Source: Candidatus Rhodoferax odensensis
Lineage (GTDB): Bacteria; Pseudomonadota; Gammaproteobacteria; Burkholderiales; Burkholderiaceae_C
Assembly (NCBI GenBank): GCA_016718405.1
Contig: JADKDJ010000003.1
Location: 62,001 to 126,000, forward strand
Reading direction: 5' to 3'
DNA length: 64,000 nt
The notes beneath the pieces were generated by a model. The model did not search any database, was not told the origin of the DNA, and saw nothing but the letters and a program-made list of their open reading frames with translations. Both the position numbers and the translations under genes were made by a program. Positions 16,886-25,710 of the stretch are shown one piece after another; position 1 is the first letter of the stretch, and each line of letters begins with the position of its first letter.

Positions 16886-18118
16886 TCATGACAAACCTCC
16901 GTTCTTCAGCAGCGCCTTGCCGATGATGAGCTGCTGCACTTCGGTGGCGCCCTCGTAGATGCGCAGGGCGCGAATGTCGCGGTACAGGCTCTCCACCTTG
17001 GTGCCCACCTGCACGCCACGTCCGCCATGCATCTGCAGCGCCATATCGATCACGCGCTGGGCGTTCTCGGTGGCGCACATCTTGGCCATGGCAGCGGCCG
17101 CGGTATAGGCCTGGGCCTGCGCCGGCGTGGCGGTGCCCACGCAGTCGCGCAGCCAGGCGGCGCGGTAGGTCAGCAACGCGGCCGACTCAACCAGCGCCGC
17201 CATGTCGCCCAGCTTGGCTTGCGTCAACTGAAAGTCGGCCAGCTTCTGACCAAACATCGAGCGTGCCTGGGCAAACGCCACCGCCTCGGCCAGCGCGCGG
17301 CGCGCCATGCCCAGCGCGGCACCGGCTACAGAGGCGCGAAAGATGTCCAGTGTGCGCATGGCCAGCTTGAAGCCGCCACCCAGCTCGCCCAGTTGCGCGC
17401 TGTCGTCGAGTGCGCAATCGGTGAAGCGCAGCGAGGCCAGGGGATGCGGCGCCATCACGGTGATGTGTTCCGAGTCGTCCAAACCTTTGGTTCCCGCATC
17501 GACAATGAAGGCGGTGATGCCGCGCGTGCCGGCTTGCGCGTCGGTCTTGGCGAACACGCAATAGAAGTCGGCAATGCCGCCGTTGCTGATCCAGGTCTTC
17601 ACGCCATTCAGCACGTACGCATCACTTAGGCCTGAAGCACCAGTGGATTGGCGGCATTGCGCTATTGTTGTCATAGCGCCAGCGTCAGAGCCGGCATCGG
17701 GTTCACTGAGCGCAAAGGCCGCCAGCTTGTCGCCGCGCGCCACCGCGGGCAGATAGGCGGCTTTCTGCGCGGGCGTGCCGGCCAGGGTGATGGCGCCGCT
17801 GCCCAGCCCCGCCATGGCCATGGCGAAGTCGGCCAGCGGCGAATGGAAGGCCAGCGTTTCGCGCAGGATCACCAGCGCGCGCGAGTCAAGCTGTGGCAGC
17901 GCGCCACCGTCGTCGGCGCTTACGCAGTAACGCAGCCACCCGGCTTGGCCAAGCAGGCGCGTCCACTGTTTGCAGGCGGCACGATCATCGGACTCGTCCA
18001 CCCTCTGCTGCGGCACCCAGTCGCGCAGCTGCTCGGCCAGACTTCGGTGCTGCGCCTCGAAGAAGGGCAGGTTCAGGTGCGAAAGGGGCGCGCGCGGCGC
18101 GTCGGTGACGCTCTGCAT
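16886..18118 (-). CDS. Acyl-CoA dehydrogenase
   Basis: This 410-residue flavoprotein dehydrogenase has the FAD-binding ALSEPDAGSDAGAM and WISNGGIADFY blocks and the C-terminal family signature RIYEGATEVQQLIIGKAL. I chose ATG 18118 (MQSVTDAPRA), which lies 4 bp after the enoyl-CoA hydratase stop; the frame upstream of it overlaps that gene. In the 2-aminobenzoyl-CoA pathway such an enzyme would act on the alicyclic CoA ester after dearomatisation, together with the adjacent hydratase. Electrons would pass to ETF. The specific acyl substrate is inferred from context. Confidence 0.9.
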   Translation of the reverse strand: MQSVTDAPRAPLSHLNLPFFEAQHRSLAEQLRDWVPQQRVDESDDRAACKQWTRLLGQAGWLRYCVSADDGGALPQLDSRALVILRETLAFHSPLADFAMAMAGLGSGAITLAGTPAQKAAYLPAVARGDKLAAFALSEPDAGSDAGAMTTIAQCRQSTGASGLSDAYVLNGVKTWISNGGIADFYCVFAKTDAQAGTRGITAFIVDAGTKGLDDSEHITVMAPHPLASLRFTDCALDDSAQLGELGGGFKLAMRTLDIFRASVAGAALGMARRALAEAVAFAQARSMFGQKLADFQLTQAKLGDMAALVESAALLTYRAAWLRDCVGTATPAQAQAYTAAAAMAKMCATENAQRVIDMALQMHGGRGVQVGTKVESLYRDIRALRIYEGATEVQQLIIGKALLKNGGLS

Positions 18119-18122
18119 GGTC

Positions 18123-18988
<866 letters not shown>

Positions 18989-18992
<4 letters not shown>

Positions 18993-19474
18993 GACTCGCT
19001 TTCCGTGCGGTGTTGGGTATGTTCCTTGACGCGACCCAGCAGGCGGTGCAGGGTGCCGATTTCGCGCTCGCTCAAGGCTGAGAAGGCCTGCACAATCCAG
19101 CCTTCGTGCACGCGCGCCATCTCGGCAAACTGTTTGCGGCCCTTTGCCGTGAGGCTGATGCGGCACACGCGCCGATCGTCCGCCACCACCACACGCTGCA
19201 CCAGGCCTTCGCTGACAAGCTGGTCGGTGATGCCGGTGACGTTGCCGCCGGTCACCATCATGCGCTTGGACAGTTCGTTCATCTTCAGGCCGTCGGGCGC
19301 GCGTTCGAGCTGGGCCATCAAATCAAAACGCGGCAGCGTGGTGTCGAACTGCTCGCGCAAACGGCTGCGCACCTGCTTCTCGATCAATTGGCTGCAGGTG
19401 AGCAAGCGCAGCCACAGGCGCAACGCCTCGGGGTGCTGGGCCTGGCCCACCAGACGTGCTTCGAGATCCATCAC
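18989..19474 (-). CDS. MarR-family transcriptional regulator
   Basis: This 161-residue winged-helix regulator has KMNELSKRMMVTGGNVTGITDQLVSEGLVQR as recognition region and wing DDRRVCRISLTAKGRKQF. Members linked to aromatic catabolism usually repress until an aryl-CoA thioester binds. It is embedded in the operon: its start overlaps the stop of the bifunctional monooxygenase gene, and its stop overlaps the hydratase start, so it is translated from the operon mRNA and probably feeds back on it. The perfect dyad at 21900-21919 upstream of the first gene is the likely operator. Confidence 0.9.
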
Positions 19475-21894
19475 AGCCCCGCTTCCAGCGCAGCCAGGTT
19501 GGGCGGCGCGCTCGTGCCCGAGGCTTGCGCTAGCAGCGCTCTTTGCTTGGCCTGCTCGCGTAGAAGTTGGTCACGCCCGCTCCAGTACTGGCGCGGCCAG
19601 TCCACGGCGCTGGCTGGCGCGCTGCCCTGGGCACCAGTGGCGGCGGCAGCTTGGTGCAGCGTCCAAGCCGGGTCAGCCAAGTGCGGGCGGGCAATCGCGC
19701 ACAAGTCGGCGCGGCCCGCGGCGATGATGCTGTTGGCGTGGTCGGCCTCGCTGATGGCGCCCACGGCAATGGTGGCAATGCCCACCTCGTTGCGAATGCG
19801 GTCGGAAAACGGCGTCTGGTACATGCGGCCATAAACCGGCTTGGCCGCGCGCGTGGTCTGGCCGGAAGACACGTCAATCATGTCGCAGCCCGCAGCCTTG
19901 AACAAGCGCGCCACCACCACCGCGTCATCGGGTGTATTGCCTCCGGGCGCCCAATCGTGCGCCGAGATGCGCACGCTCATGGGCAAATGCGTCGGCCAAA
20001 CGGCACGCATGGCGGCAAACACCTCCAGCGGGTAGCGGCAGCGGTTCTCGATGTTGCCGCCGTACTCGTCCGTGCGCAAGTTGGTCAGGGGGCAGATGAA
20101 GCTGGAGAGTAAGTAGCCGTGGGCGCAGTGCAGCTCCAGCCAGTCAAAGCCCGCCTGCACGGCGCGCAGGGTGGCGGCCACGAACTGCTGCGTCAGCAAC
20201 GTCATGTCCTCGCGGCTCATGGCGCGCGGCACCTGGTTTTGCTCGCCATAGGCCACCGCGCTGGCTGCCAGCAGCGGCCAGTTGGCATGCGGCCCGTTGG
20301 TCGGCAGCGGTTCATCAGTGGCTTCCCAACCTACCTGGGTGGAACCTTTGGGGCCGCTGTGGCCAAGCTGCAGGCCGATCTTGGCGCTGCTCTGTGTGTG
20401 GGTGAAATCCACGATGCGCGCAAGCGCATCCCTTTGAGCGTCGTTCCACAAGCCCGTGCACGCCGGTGTGATACGCCCCTCGGGCGTGGGGCTGGTCATC
20501 TCCACCATCACCAAACCCGCGCCACCGAGTGCGCGCGCGCCCAAGTGCACCAGATGAAAGTCTTGCACCAGGCCATCGACCGCGCTGTAGGTGGCCATGG
20601 GCGAGACCACAATACGGTTCTTGAGCTGGGTCTGACGCACCTTGAAGGGCAAGAGCATGGGCGGCACCGACGCGCTGCCCGACAGCCAGGCCTCAAAGCC
20701 CTCGAGCCAGCCGATGTCGCGCAGGCGCAGGTTCTCGTGGCTGATGCGCTGCGAGCGCGTGAGCAACGAATAGGTGAACTGCTCGATGGACATGGCACTG
20801 TAGCGCTGCACGTTTTCAAACCACTCGGTCGAGTTGCGCGCGGCGTTCTGAATCTTGAGCACCTCCACGCTGCGCCGCGCCTCGTAGCGCTGCAACACCT
20901 GGTCCATGTCATGCGCGGCGCCCAGCTCGGCGGGTTGGTCGACAAAGGCTTCCACCGAGGCGGCGAATTCGTTGGCCAGATCAATGGCATCTTCGAATGC
21001 CAACTTGGTGCCGCTGCCAATGGAGAAATGCGCGGTGTGGGCCGAGTCACCCATCAACACCACCGGCACCTGACGCCCGTTGATGTCAAGGCGGTGCACC
21101 CAGGTCTTGCACACGACACGGGGAAAGCGAATCCAGTTAGCCGAACCGCGCAGGTGCTTGGCATTGCTGATGAGCGCGTGCCCGTCGAGGTACTTGGCAA
21201 ACAGGCGCTCGCAGAACGCAATGCCCTCTTCTTGGCTCATATCCTCCAGGCCGTGCGCCTGCCATACCGCTTGCGGCGTTTCGACGATGAAGGTGGACAT
21301 CTCGTCGTCAAACTTGTAGGCGTGCGCCTGGAACCAGCCGTGCTCGGTTTTCTCGAAAGCAAAGGTAAACGCATCAAACAACTTGCGCGTACCCAGCCAG
21401 ACGAAGCGACACAAACGGGTGTCGATGTCAGGCGCAAACACGTCTTCGTAACGGGTGCGGATGCGACTGTTGAGGCCGTCGCTGGCGACTACCAGATCAG
21501 CCTGGTAGTGGGCCGCCAGCGCCTGGTCATCGTCCACGTCCTGCTCAAACACCAAATGCACACCGAGGGCCAGACAGCGGTCTTGCAGAATGTTGAGCAG
21601 CTTCTTGCGGCCAATGCCGCAAAAGCCGTGGCCGGTGGAGCGCACGCTGCGGCCCTTGAAGAACACCTCCACGTCGTCCCAATGGTTGAAGGCGTCGCCA
21701 ATCTGTTGCGCCGTCACCGGGTCGGCCTGCTGCAAGTTGGCCAGCGTCTGGTCAGAGAACACCACGCCCCAGCCAAAGGTGTCAAAGGGCTTGTTGCGCT
21801 CCACCACGGTGATGCGGTGCGCCGGGTTTTGCAGCTTCATGAGCAGCGCGAAATACAGTCCGGCGGGGCCACCGCCAATGCACAGGATGTTCAT
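19471..21894 (-). CDS. Bifunctional 2-aminobenzoyl-CoA (or salicylyl-CoA) monooxygenase/reductase
   Basis: This 807-residue fusion has an N-terminal FAD monooxygenase (residues about 1-390) with CIGGGPAGLYFA at 4-15 and VLMGDSAHTAHFSIGSG as the second FAD site. A C-terminal old yellow enzyme/TIM-barrel reductase starts near residue 410 (LLPFKVRQTQLKNRIVVSPM) and contains HCAHGYLLSSFI. The same architecture is known for 2-aminobenzoyl-CoA monooxygenase/reductase, which hydroxylates and then reduces the ring, dearomatising it. Databases also name it salicylyl-CoA 5-hydroxylase/oxidoreductase. The aryl-CoA ligase, RidA, dehydrogenase and hydratase nearby favour the 2-aminobenzoate role. It is the first gene of the operon, and its mRNA is predicted to be leaderless. 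Confidence 0.88.
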   Translation of the reverse strand: MNILCIGGGPAGLYFALLMKLQNPAHRITVVERNKPFDTFGWGVVFSDQTLANLQQADPVTAQQIGDAFNHWDDVEVFFKGRSVRSTGHGFCGIGRKKLLNILQDRCLALGVHLVFEQDVDDDQALAAHYQADLVVASDGLNSRIRTRYEDVFAPDIDTRLCRFVWLGTRKLFDAFTFAFEKTEHGWFQAHAYKFDDEMSTFIVETPQAVWQAHGLEDMSQEEGIAFCERLFAKYLDGHALISNAKHLRGSANWIRFPRVVCKTWVHRLDINGRQVPVVLMGDSAHTAHFSIGSGTKLAFEDAIDLANEFAASVEAFVDQPAELGAAHDMDQVLQRYEARRSVEVLKIQNAARNSTEWFENVQRYSAMSIEQFTYSLLTRSQRISHENLRLRDIGWLEGFEAWLSGSASVPPMLLPFKVRQTQLKNRIVVSPMATYSAVDGLVQDFHLVHLGARALGGAGLVMVEMTSPTPEGRITPACTGLWNDAQRDALARIVDFTHTQSSAKIGLQLGHSGPKGSTQVGWEATDEPLPTNGPHANWPLLAASAVAYGEQNQVPRAMSREDMTLLTQQFVAATLRAVQAGFDWLELHCAHGYLLSSFICPLTNLRTDEYGGNIENRCRYPLEVFAAMRAVWPTHLPMSVRISAHDWAPGGNTPDDAVVVARLFKAAGCDMIDVSSGQTTRAAKPVYGRMYQTPFSDRIRNEVGIATIAVGAISEADHANSIIAAGRADLCAIARPHLADPAWTLHQAAAATGAQGSAPASAVDWPRQYWSGRDQLLREQAKQRALLAQASGTSAPPNLAALEAGL

Positions 21895-21899
21895 GGCGT

Positions 21900-21919
21900 T
21901 TAGTTTAGGCTTAAACTAA
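21900..21919. promoter_or_regulatory. Candidate MarR operator
   Basis: The site TTAGTTTAGGCTTAAACTAA has two perfect 8-bp arms around a 4-nt centre. It covers the -10 element and most of the spacer of the predicted promoter, ending 5 bp before the ATG of the monooxygenase gene. This is the size and position expected for the MarR repressor encoded in the same operon. Confidence 0.65.
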
Positions 21920-21929
21920 TTATTGTCAA
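21902..21929 (-). promoter_or_regulatory. Promoter of the 2-aminobenzoate operon (leaderless)
   Basis: On the minus strand a perfect -35 TTGACA (21924-21929) is followed after 16 nt by a -10 TAAACT (21902-21907). Only 7 nt separate the -10 from the ATG at 21894, so transcription should begin at or within a base or two of the start codon. No ribosome-binding site is present in that interval. Confidence 0.6.
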
Positions 21930-21995
21930 GCCATTGAGTTACCCACCCGTCCGCGTGGCGGCGCACAATGGCACAACTCTCATTAAGGACGCAGC

Positions 21996-22331
21996 ATGCT
22001 CTACAAGTTCAAGTCCAAGGTCACTGGCGATCTCATCATGCTTGAGCCCAATGGGCGTCGTTTGTTGCAGATCATTGGCAAGGAGTCAAGCAGCGCCCAA
22101 CCCGACAAGGGCATCGTGTTGCCGCAGCAGATGCCCGCGGCGGTGAACGCGCTCGAGGCTGCGATAGCCAAGGAGGATGCCGACCGGCAGGCCGCCATGG
22201 CGCAGGCAATGGCCGAGGGAAGGGAGGCGCCTAAATTCGAAGCACTGGGGCTACGTCAGCGCGCGTTGCCGTTTATCGACATGCTGCGCCGCTGCGAACA
22301 GGCGGGCGAACCGATCACCTGGGGCGTGTAG
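21996..22331 (+). CDS. DUF1840 domain-containing protein
   Basis: This 111-residue cytoplasmic protein of the DUF1840 family, found widely in betaproteobacteria, has the N-terminus MLYKFKSKVTGDLIMLEPNG and the C-terminal block LPFIDMLRRCEQAGEPITWGV. The middle part is alanine-rich and probably helical. Function is unknown. It is a lone plus-strand gene, divergent from the 2-aminobenzoate operon and convergent with the Bug-type binding protein, whose stop is 4 bp away. Confidence 0.9.
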   Translation: MLYKFKSKVTGDLIMLEPNGRRLLQIIGKESSSAQPDKGIVLPQQMPAAVNALEAAIAKEDADRQAAMAQAMAEGREAPKFEALGLRQRALPFIDMLRRCEQAGEPITWGV

Positions 22332-22335
22332 ACGC

Positions 22336-23322
22336 TCAGTCTGCGAACTTGCCCGCCGCTTCAATGACGGGCTTGAGCTTGACGATTTCGGCCGCCACAA
22401 ATGCCTTGTGTCCTTCTGGCTCGGTGCGCCCGTCAGTTACCACCATGGCGCCCAAGCCCTCTTGCTTTTGGATGAAGGCTGGGTCCTTCAAGGCGGCCTT
22501 CATCGCCCTGTTGAGCTGCGTCAGCACCGCTGGCGACGTGCCCTTGGGTGCATAGAGTCCATGCCAAATAGTGAGATTAAAGTCCTTGAGCCCCATCTCC
22601 TGGAGGCTGGGGTAGTGCTTGAGCAGTCTATGCCCACTCAGCGCCTTGGGTGTGGTCACGGCAAACGCCTTGACCCGTCCACTCTCGATTTGTCCCGTCG
22701 TGTTGGTGGTCTGGTCGCACATGACATCAACCTGTCCGCCCACCAGCGCAGTCATGGCCCGTGCCGTGCCCCCAAAGTGTACCGTCGTCATGGCCTCATT
22801 CAGTTTGACGGCGTGCTGCCACATCAAGCCACACAGGTGTGACGCCGAACCCAGACCCGCGTGGGCCAGGTTGAGCTTGCTGGCGTTGGCGCGTATGTAA
22901 GCCTCGAAATCGCGGTAGGTGGTGAACGGCAATTGCGGTTTGCCGATCAGGGTCATTGGCACCTCATTCACCAGACCAAGGTACTCAAAGTCCTCCAGCG
23001 GCTTGTACTGCAGCTTGCGGTACAGCGCTGGCGTGGAGGCCATGCCAATGTGAAACAGCAGCAGGGTATGCCCGTCAGGTGCAGCCTTGGCAACCTTGGT
23101 CGCGCCGATGGTGCCACCGGCTCCGCCGACGTTTTCCACCACGAAGTGAGCACCACCACCCATCGTCTTGCGCATGGCCTCGGCCAGGTCACGAGCGACC
23201 CGGTCAGTTGGCCCACCGGCTGCAAAAGGCACAACGATCGCAATGGGTCGGGAGCCCGGGTAAGCCTGCCCAAATGTCGACAGGGCCGTCACGGCCAAAG
23301 CAGCTGCCAACAGACGCTTCAT
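22336..23322 (-). CDS. Bug/TctC-family periplasmic substrate-binding protein
   Basis: This 328-residue tripartite tricarboxylate transporter-type binding protein has a signal peptide (MKRLLAAALAVTALSTFGQA). The family blocks IAIVVPFAAGGPTDRVARDLA, NVGGAGGTIGATKVAKAAPDGHTLL and GLYAPKGTSPAVLTQLN are present. Such proteins bind small carboxylates in the periplasm, and most Burkholderiales encode many without adjacent membrane subunits, as here. The ligand cannot be deduced; proximity to two aromatic-acid gene groups makes an aromatic or organic acid plausible. Confidence 0.92.
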   Translation of the reverse strand: MKRLLAAALAVTALSTFGQAYPGSRPIAIVVPFAAGGPTDRVARDLAEAMRKTMGGGAHFVVENVGGAGGTIGATKVAKAAPDGHTLLLFHIGMASTPALYRKLQYKPLEDFEYLGLVNEVPMTLIGKPQLPFTTYRDFEAYIRANASKLNLAHAGLGSASHLCGLMWQHAVKLNEAMTTVHFGGTARAMTALVGGQVDVMCDQTTNTTGQIESGRVKAFAVTTPKALSGHRLLKHYPSLQEMGLKDFNLTIWHGLYAPKGTSPAVLTQLNRAMKAALKDPAFIQKQEGLGAMVVTDGRTEPEGHKAFVAAEIVKLKPVIEAAGKFAD

Positions 23323-23402
23323 GACAGAACTCCTTCGAATGATCGATAGAGTCTACTCAGCCGCCACCCAGCTGTTGGTGTGGGAATTACGGAGGCATAC
23401 GC

Positions 23403-24659
23403 CTATTTGTAGCTGCGTGCGTCCTCGATCACCTTGCCATCGTTGGGCAGAGTCCCGGGCAGCACCAGTTCGACCGTGCCACGCAGCTTGGTTACATCGC
23501 GTATCGCCTCACCGACTTTCGCCACCAGGCCATCCGGACCGCCACAGGCGGTTTCCACCATCAGCGTCATGGCGTCGTTGGCCATCTCGCCGGTCACGAC
23601 CAATCGGGCCCTGGCGATCTCGGGAAATCGCTTGACGATGTCATTGACCTGACCGGGGTGTACAAACATGCCGCGTATCTTGGTGGTCTGGTCGGCGCGC
23701 CCCATCCAGCCTTTGATCCGCATGTTGGTTCGTCCAGTTGGGCAGGTGCCCGGCAACACCGCCGACAGGTCACCGGTACCAAATCGAATCAGGGGGTAGA
23801 CCGGATTGAGACTGGTCACCACCACCTCACCCACTTCCCCCTCGGCCACCGGGTCGCCCGTGCCGGGGCGCACGATCTCGACGATCACGCCTTCGTCAAT
23901 CACCAAGCCTTCCCGCGCCAAGGTTTCGTACGCGATCGAGCCCAGGTCCGCCGTCGCATAACACTGGTAGCCGGCAATCCCACGCTGGGCAAACCAATCG
24001 CGCAGGCTTGGGGGAAACGCCTCGCCGCCGAACATCGCCTTCTTCAGGCTTGGCAGCGGCACCCCCACTTCGGCCGCCTTGTCGACGATGATGCGCAGGA
24101 AGCTGGGCGTGCCAATATAGCCCGCAGGTTGCAGTTCTGCAATGGCCTGCACCTGTTGCTCGGTCTGACCGGTCCCGCCTGCAAATACCGTGCAGCCCAA
24201 GGCATGGGCACCAGTCTCCATCATCGAACCAGCGGGCACGAAGTGGTAACTGAAGCTGTTATGAATCAGCTCACCAGGGCGAAACCCGGCCGCAAAGATG
24301 GCGCGCGCCATGCGCCAATAGTCGCGCGAGGTGCCTTCTGGCTCATAGATCGGTCCCGGGCTGGCGAACACTCGGGGCATCGCCGTGCCGTAGGCAAGCG
24401 TGCTGAACCCCCCAAACACATCGCCCCCGACCGCGCGCGAGGCTTGCTGGCGCTCCAGCAACGCATGCTTGCGGGTCACCGGCAGGGTGGCTAATGCCAA
24501 ACGGGAGCGCACGCCATCGGGATCAACCTCTCTGAGAATCTCGGCAAAGGCTTCGGACCCTTGCTTGGCGTGGCGCACCTGGCCGGGCAGCGCCGCCATG
24601 TGCGCAGCCTCGCGCAGGTCCGGGGCGCGCGTTTCGAGCGCATCGAAATAGTGGGTCAT
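23403..24659 (-). CDS. PaaK-like phenylacetate-CoA ligase family protein
   Basis: This 418-residue AMP-forming ligase of the PaaK subfamily has HNSFSYHFVPAGSMMETGAHALGC, then YATADLGSIAYET near the AMP site, LIRFGTGDLSAVL, and the C-terminal RGMFVHPGQV. I chose ATG 24659 (MTHYFDALETRAPDL); the upstream frame enters the livF 3' end. It is the last gene of the liv transporter operon, 19 bp after livF, suggesting that it activates the imported carboxylate. Phenylacetate itself is not certain; members of this branch often sit beside branched-chain-type transporters and handle various aromatic acids. Confidence 0.87.
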   Translation of the reverse strand: MTHYFDALETRAPDLREAAHMAALPGQVRHAKQGSEAFAEILREVDPDGVRSRLALATLPVTRKHALLERQQASRAVGGDVFGGFSTLAYGTAMPRVFASPGPIYEPEGTSRDYWRMARAIFAAGFRPGELIHNSFSYHFVPAGSMMETGAHALGCTVFAGGTGQTEQQVQAIAELQPAGYIGTPSFLRIIVDKAAEVGVPLPSLKKAMFGGEAFPPSLRDWFAQRGIAGYQCYATADLGSIAYETLAREGLVIDEGVIVEIVRPGTGDPVAEGEVGEVVVTSLNPVYPLIRFGTGDLSAVLPGTCPTGRTNMRIKGWMGRADQTTKIRGMFVHPGQVNDIVKRFPEIARARLVVTGEMANDAMTLMVETACGGPDGLVAKVGEAIRDVTKLRGTVELVLPGTLPNDGKVIEDARSYK

Positions 24660-24678
24660 ATGGAACCTTAGCGTGCAG

Positions 24679-25491
24679 TCAGGCCAACCAGCGCTTGCGA
24701 CGCTTGTAGCTCTTGACGTCCTTGAAGCTCTTTCGCTCGCCGCCCCCCATACCGAGGTAGAACTCCTTGACGTCTTCGTTGTTGGCCAGTTCACTGGCTA
24801 TGCCATCCATCACCACGCGGCCGGACTCCATGATGTAGCCGTAGTCTGAGTATTTCAGGGCCATGTTGGTGTTCTGCTCGGCCAGCAAGAAGGTGACTTT
24901 CTCCTTGACGTTGAGGTCTTTCACAATCTCGAACACCTCTTCCACAATCTGCGGCGCCAAACCCATGGAGGGTTCGTCCAACAGCACCATGCTGGGGTTG
25001 GCCATCAAGGCGCGACCGATGGCGCACATCTGTTGTTCGCCGCCCGAGGTGTAGGCGGCCTGGCTGGTGCGCCGCGTCTTCAGGCGCGGGAAGTAGGTGT
25101 AGACCTTTTCCAGGTTGCGGGCAATCTCGGTCTTGTCCTTGCGGGTGTAGCCGCCGGTGAGCAGGTTTTCCTCGATGGTGAGGTGCGCGAAGCAGTGGCG
25201 CCCTTCCATCACCTGCACCACACCGCGCTGAACCAAGTCCGCTGGCGAGAGGTTTTCGATGCGCTCGCCGCGCAACTCGATGGAGCCTTTGGTGACTTCG
25301 CCGCGTTCGCCACGCAGCAGGTTTGAGATGGCACGCAAAGTCGTGGTCTTGCCCGCACCGTTGCCACCCAGGATGGCCACGATCTTGCCTTCGGGCACGT
25401 TGAGCGAGACGCCCTTGAGCACCAGAATCACGTGGTTGTAGATGACCTCGATGCCGTTGACGTTGAGAACAATGTTTTTAGGTTCACTCAT
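24679..25491 (-). CDS. livF: Branched-chain amino acid-type ABC transporter ATP-binding protein LivF
   Basis: This 270-residue ATPase has Walker A GGNGAGKTTT, signature YTSGGEQQMCAIGRAL and Walker B MVLLDEPSMGLAP. The C-terminal extension rich in lysine and arginine (SFKDVKSYKRRKRWLA) is longer than in classical LivF and typical of the copies linked to acyl-CoA ligases. MSEPKN at 25491 is the likely start, with the in-frame ATG at 25509 as an alternative. It powers import with livG, livH, livM and the binding protein upstream. A structured 219-bp gap separates it from the binding-protein gene. Confidence 0.92.
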   Translation of the reverse strand: MSEPKNIVLNVNGIEVIYNHVILVLKGVSLNVPEGKIVAILGGNGAGKTTTLRAISNLLRGERGEVTKGSIELRGERIENLSPADLVQRGVVQVMEGRHCFAHLTIEENLLTGGYTRKDKTEIARNLEKVYTYFPRLKTRRTSQAAYTSGGEQQMCAIGRALMANPSMVLLDEPSMGLAPQIVEEVFEIVKDLNVKEKVTFLLAEQNTNMALKYSDYGYIMESGRVVMDGIASELANNEDVKEFYLGMGGGERKSFKDVKSYKRRKRWLA

Positions 25492-25511
25492 GGTGGTAGT
25501 TCCGTTCAAAC

Positions 25512-25673
25512 CAAATGAAAACCCCGCAACGCGACGCTTTCATTTGACGGCTCCGAAGAGCCGCTCCCCAAGCCAAGCCCGCTCTATTCAGTGGCGAGCG
25601 AAGCAAGCCACCCCACCAGAGACACCGCGGGACCGGCTTCGCCGGACCTCTGGTGTCGCCCCCAGCAAGGGGG
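25512..25673 (-). other. Structured intercistronic region between the binding-protein gene and livF
   Basis: Three stems lie in 162 bp: CAAATGAAA/TTTCATTTG (25512-25520 with 25538-25546); CACCAGAG/CTCTGGTG (25614-25621 with 25648-25655) enclosing CCGGC-TTC-GCCGG; and CCCCC-AGCAA-GGGGG (25659-25673). They follow the binding-protein stop in the transcript. They could protect its mRNA or attenuate livF and the ligase, keeping the binding protein in excess. Confidence 0.55.
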
Positions 25674-25710
25674 AAAGCGGCCACACGCAGTGGGCAAGCC
25701 GGGGGGTGTA

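Noticed and set aside
20119..21903. 594-codon plus-strand frame
   Set aside because: Antisense of the monooxygenase/reductase gene.
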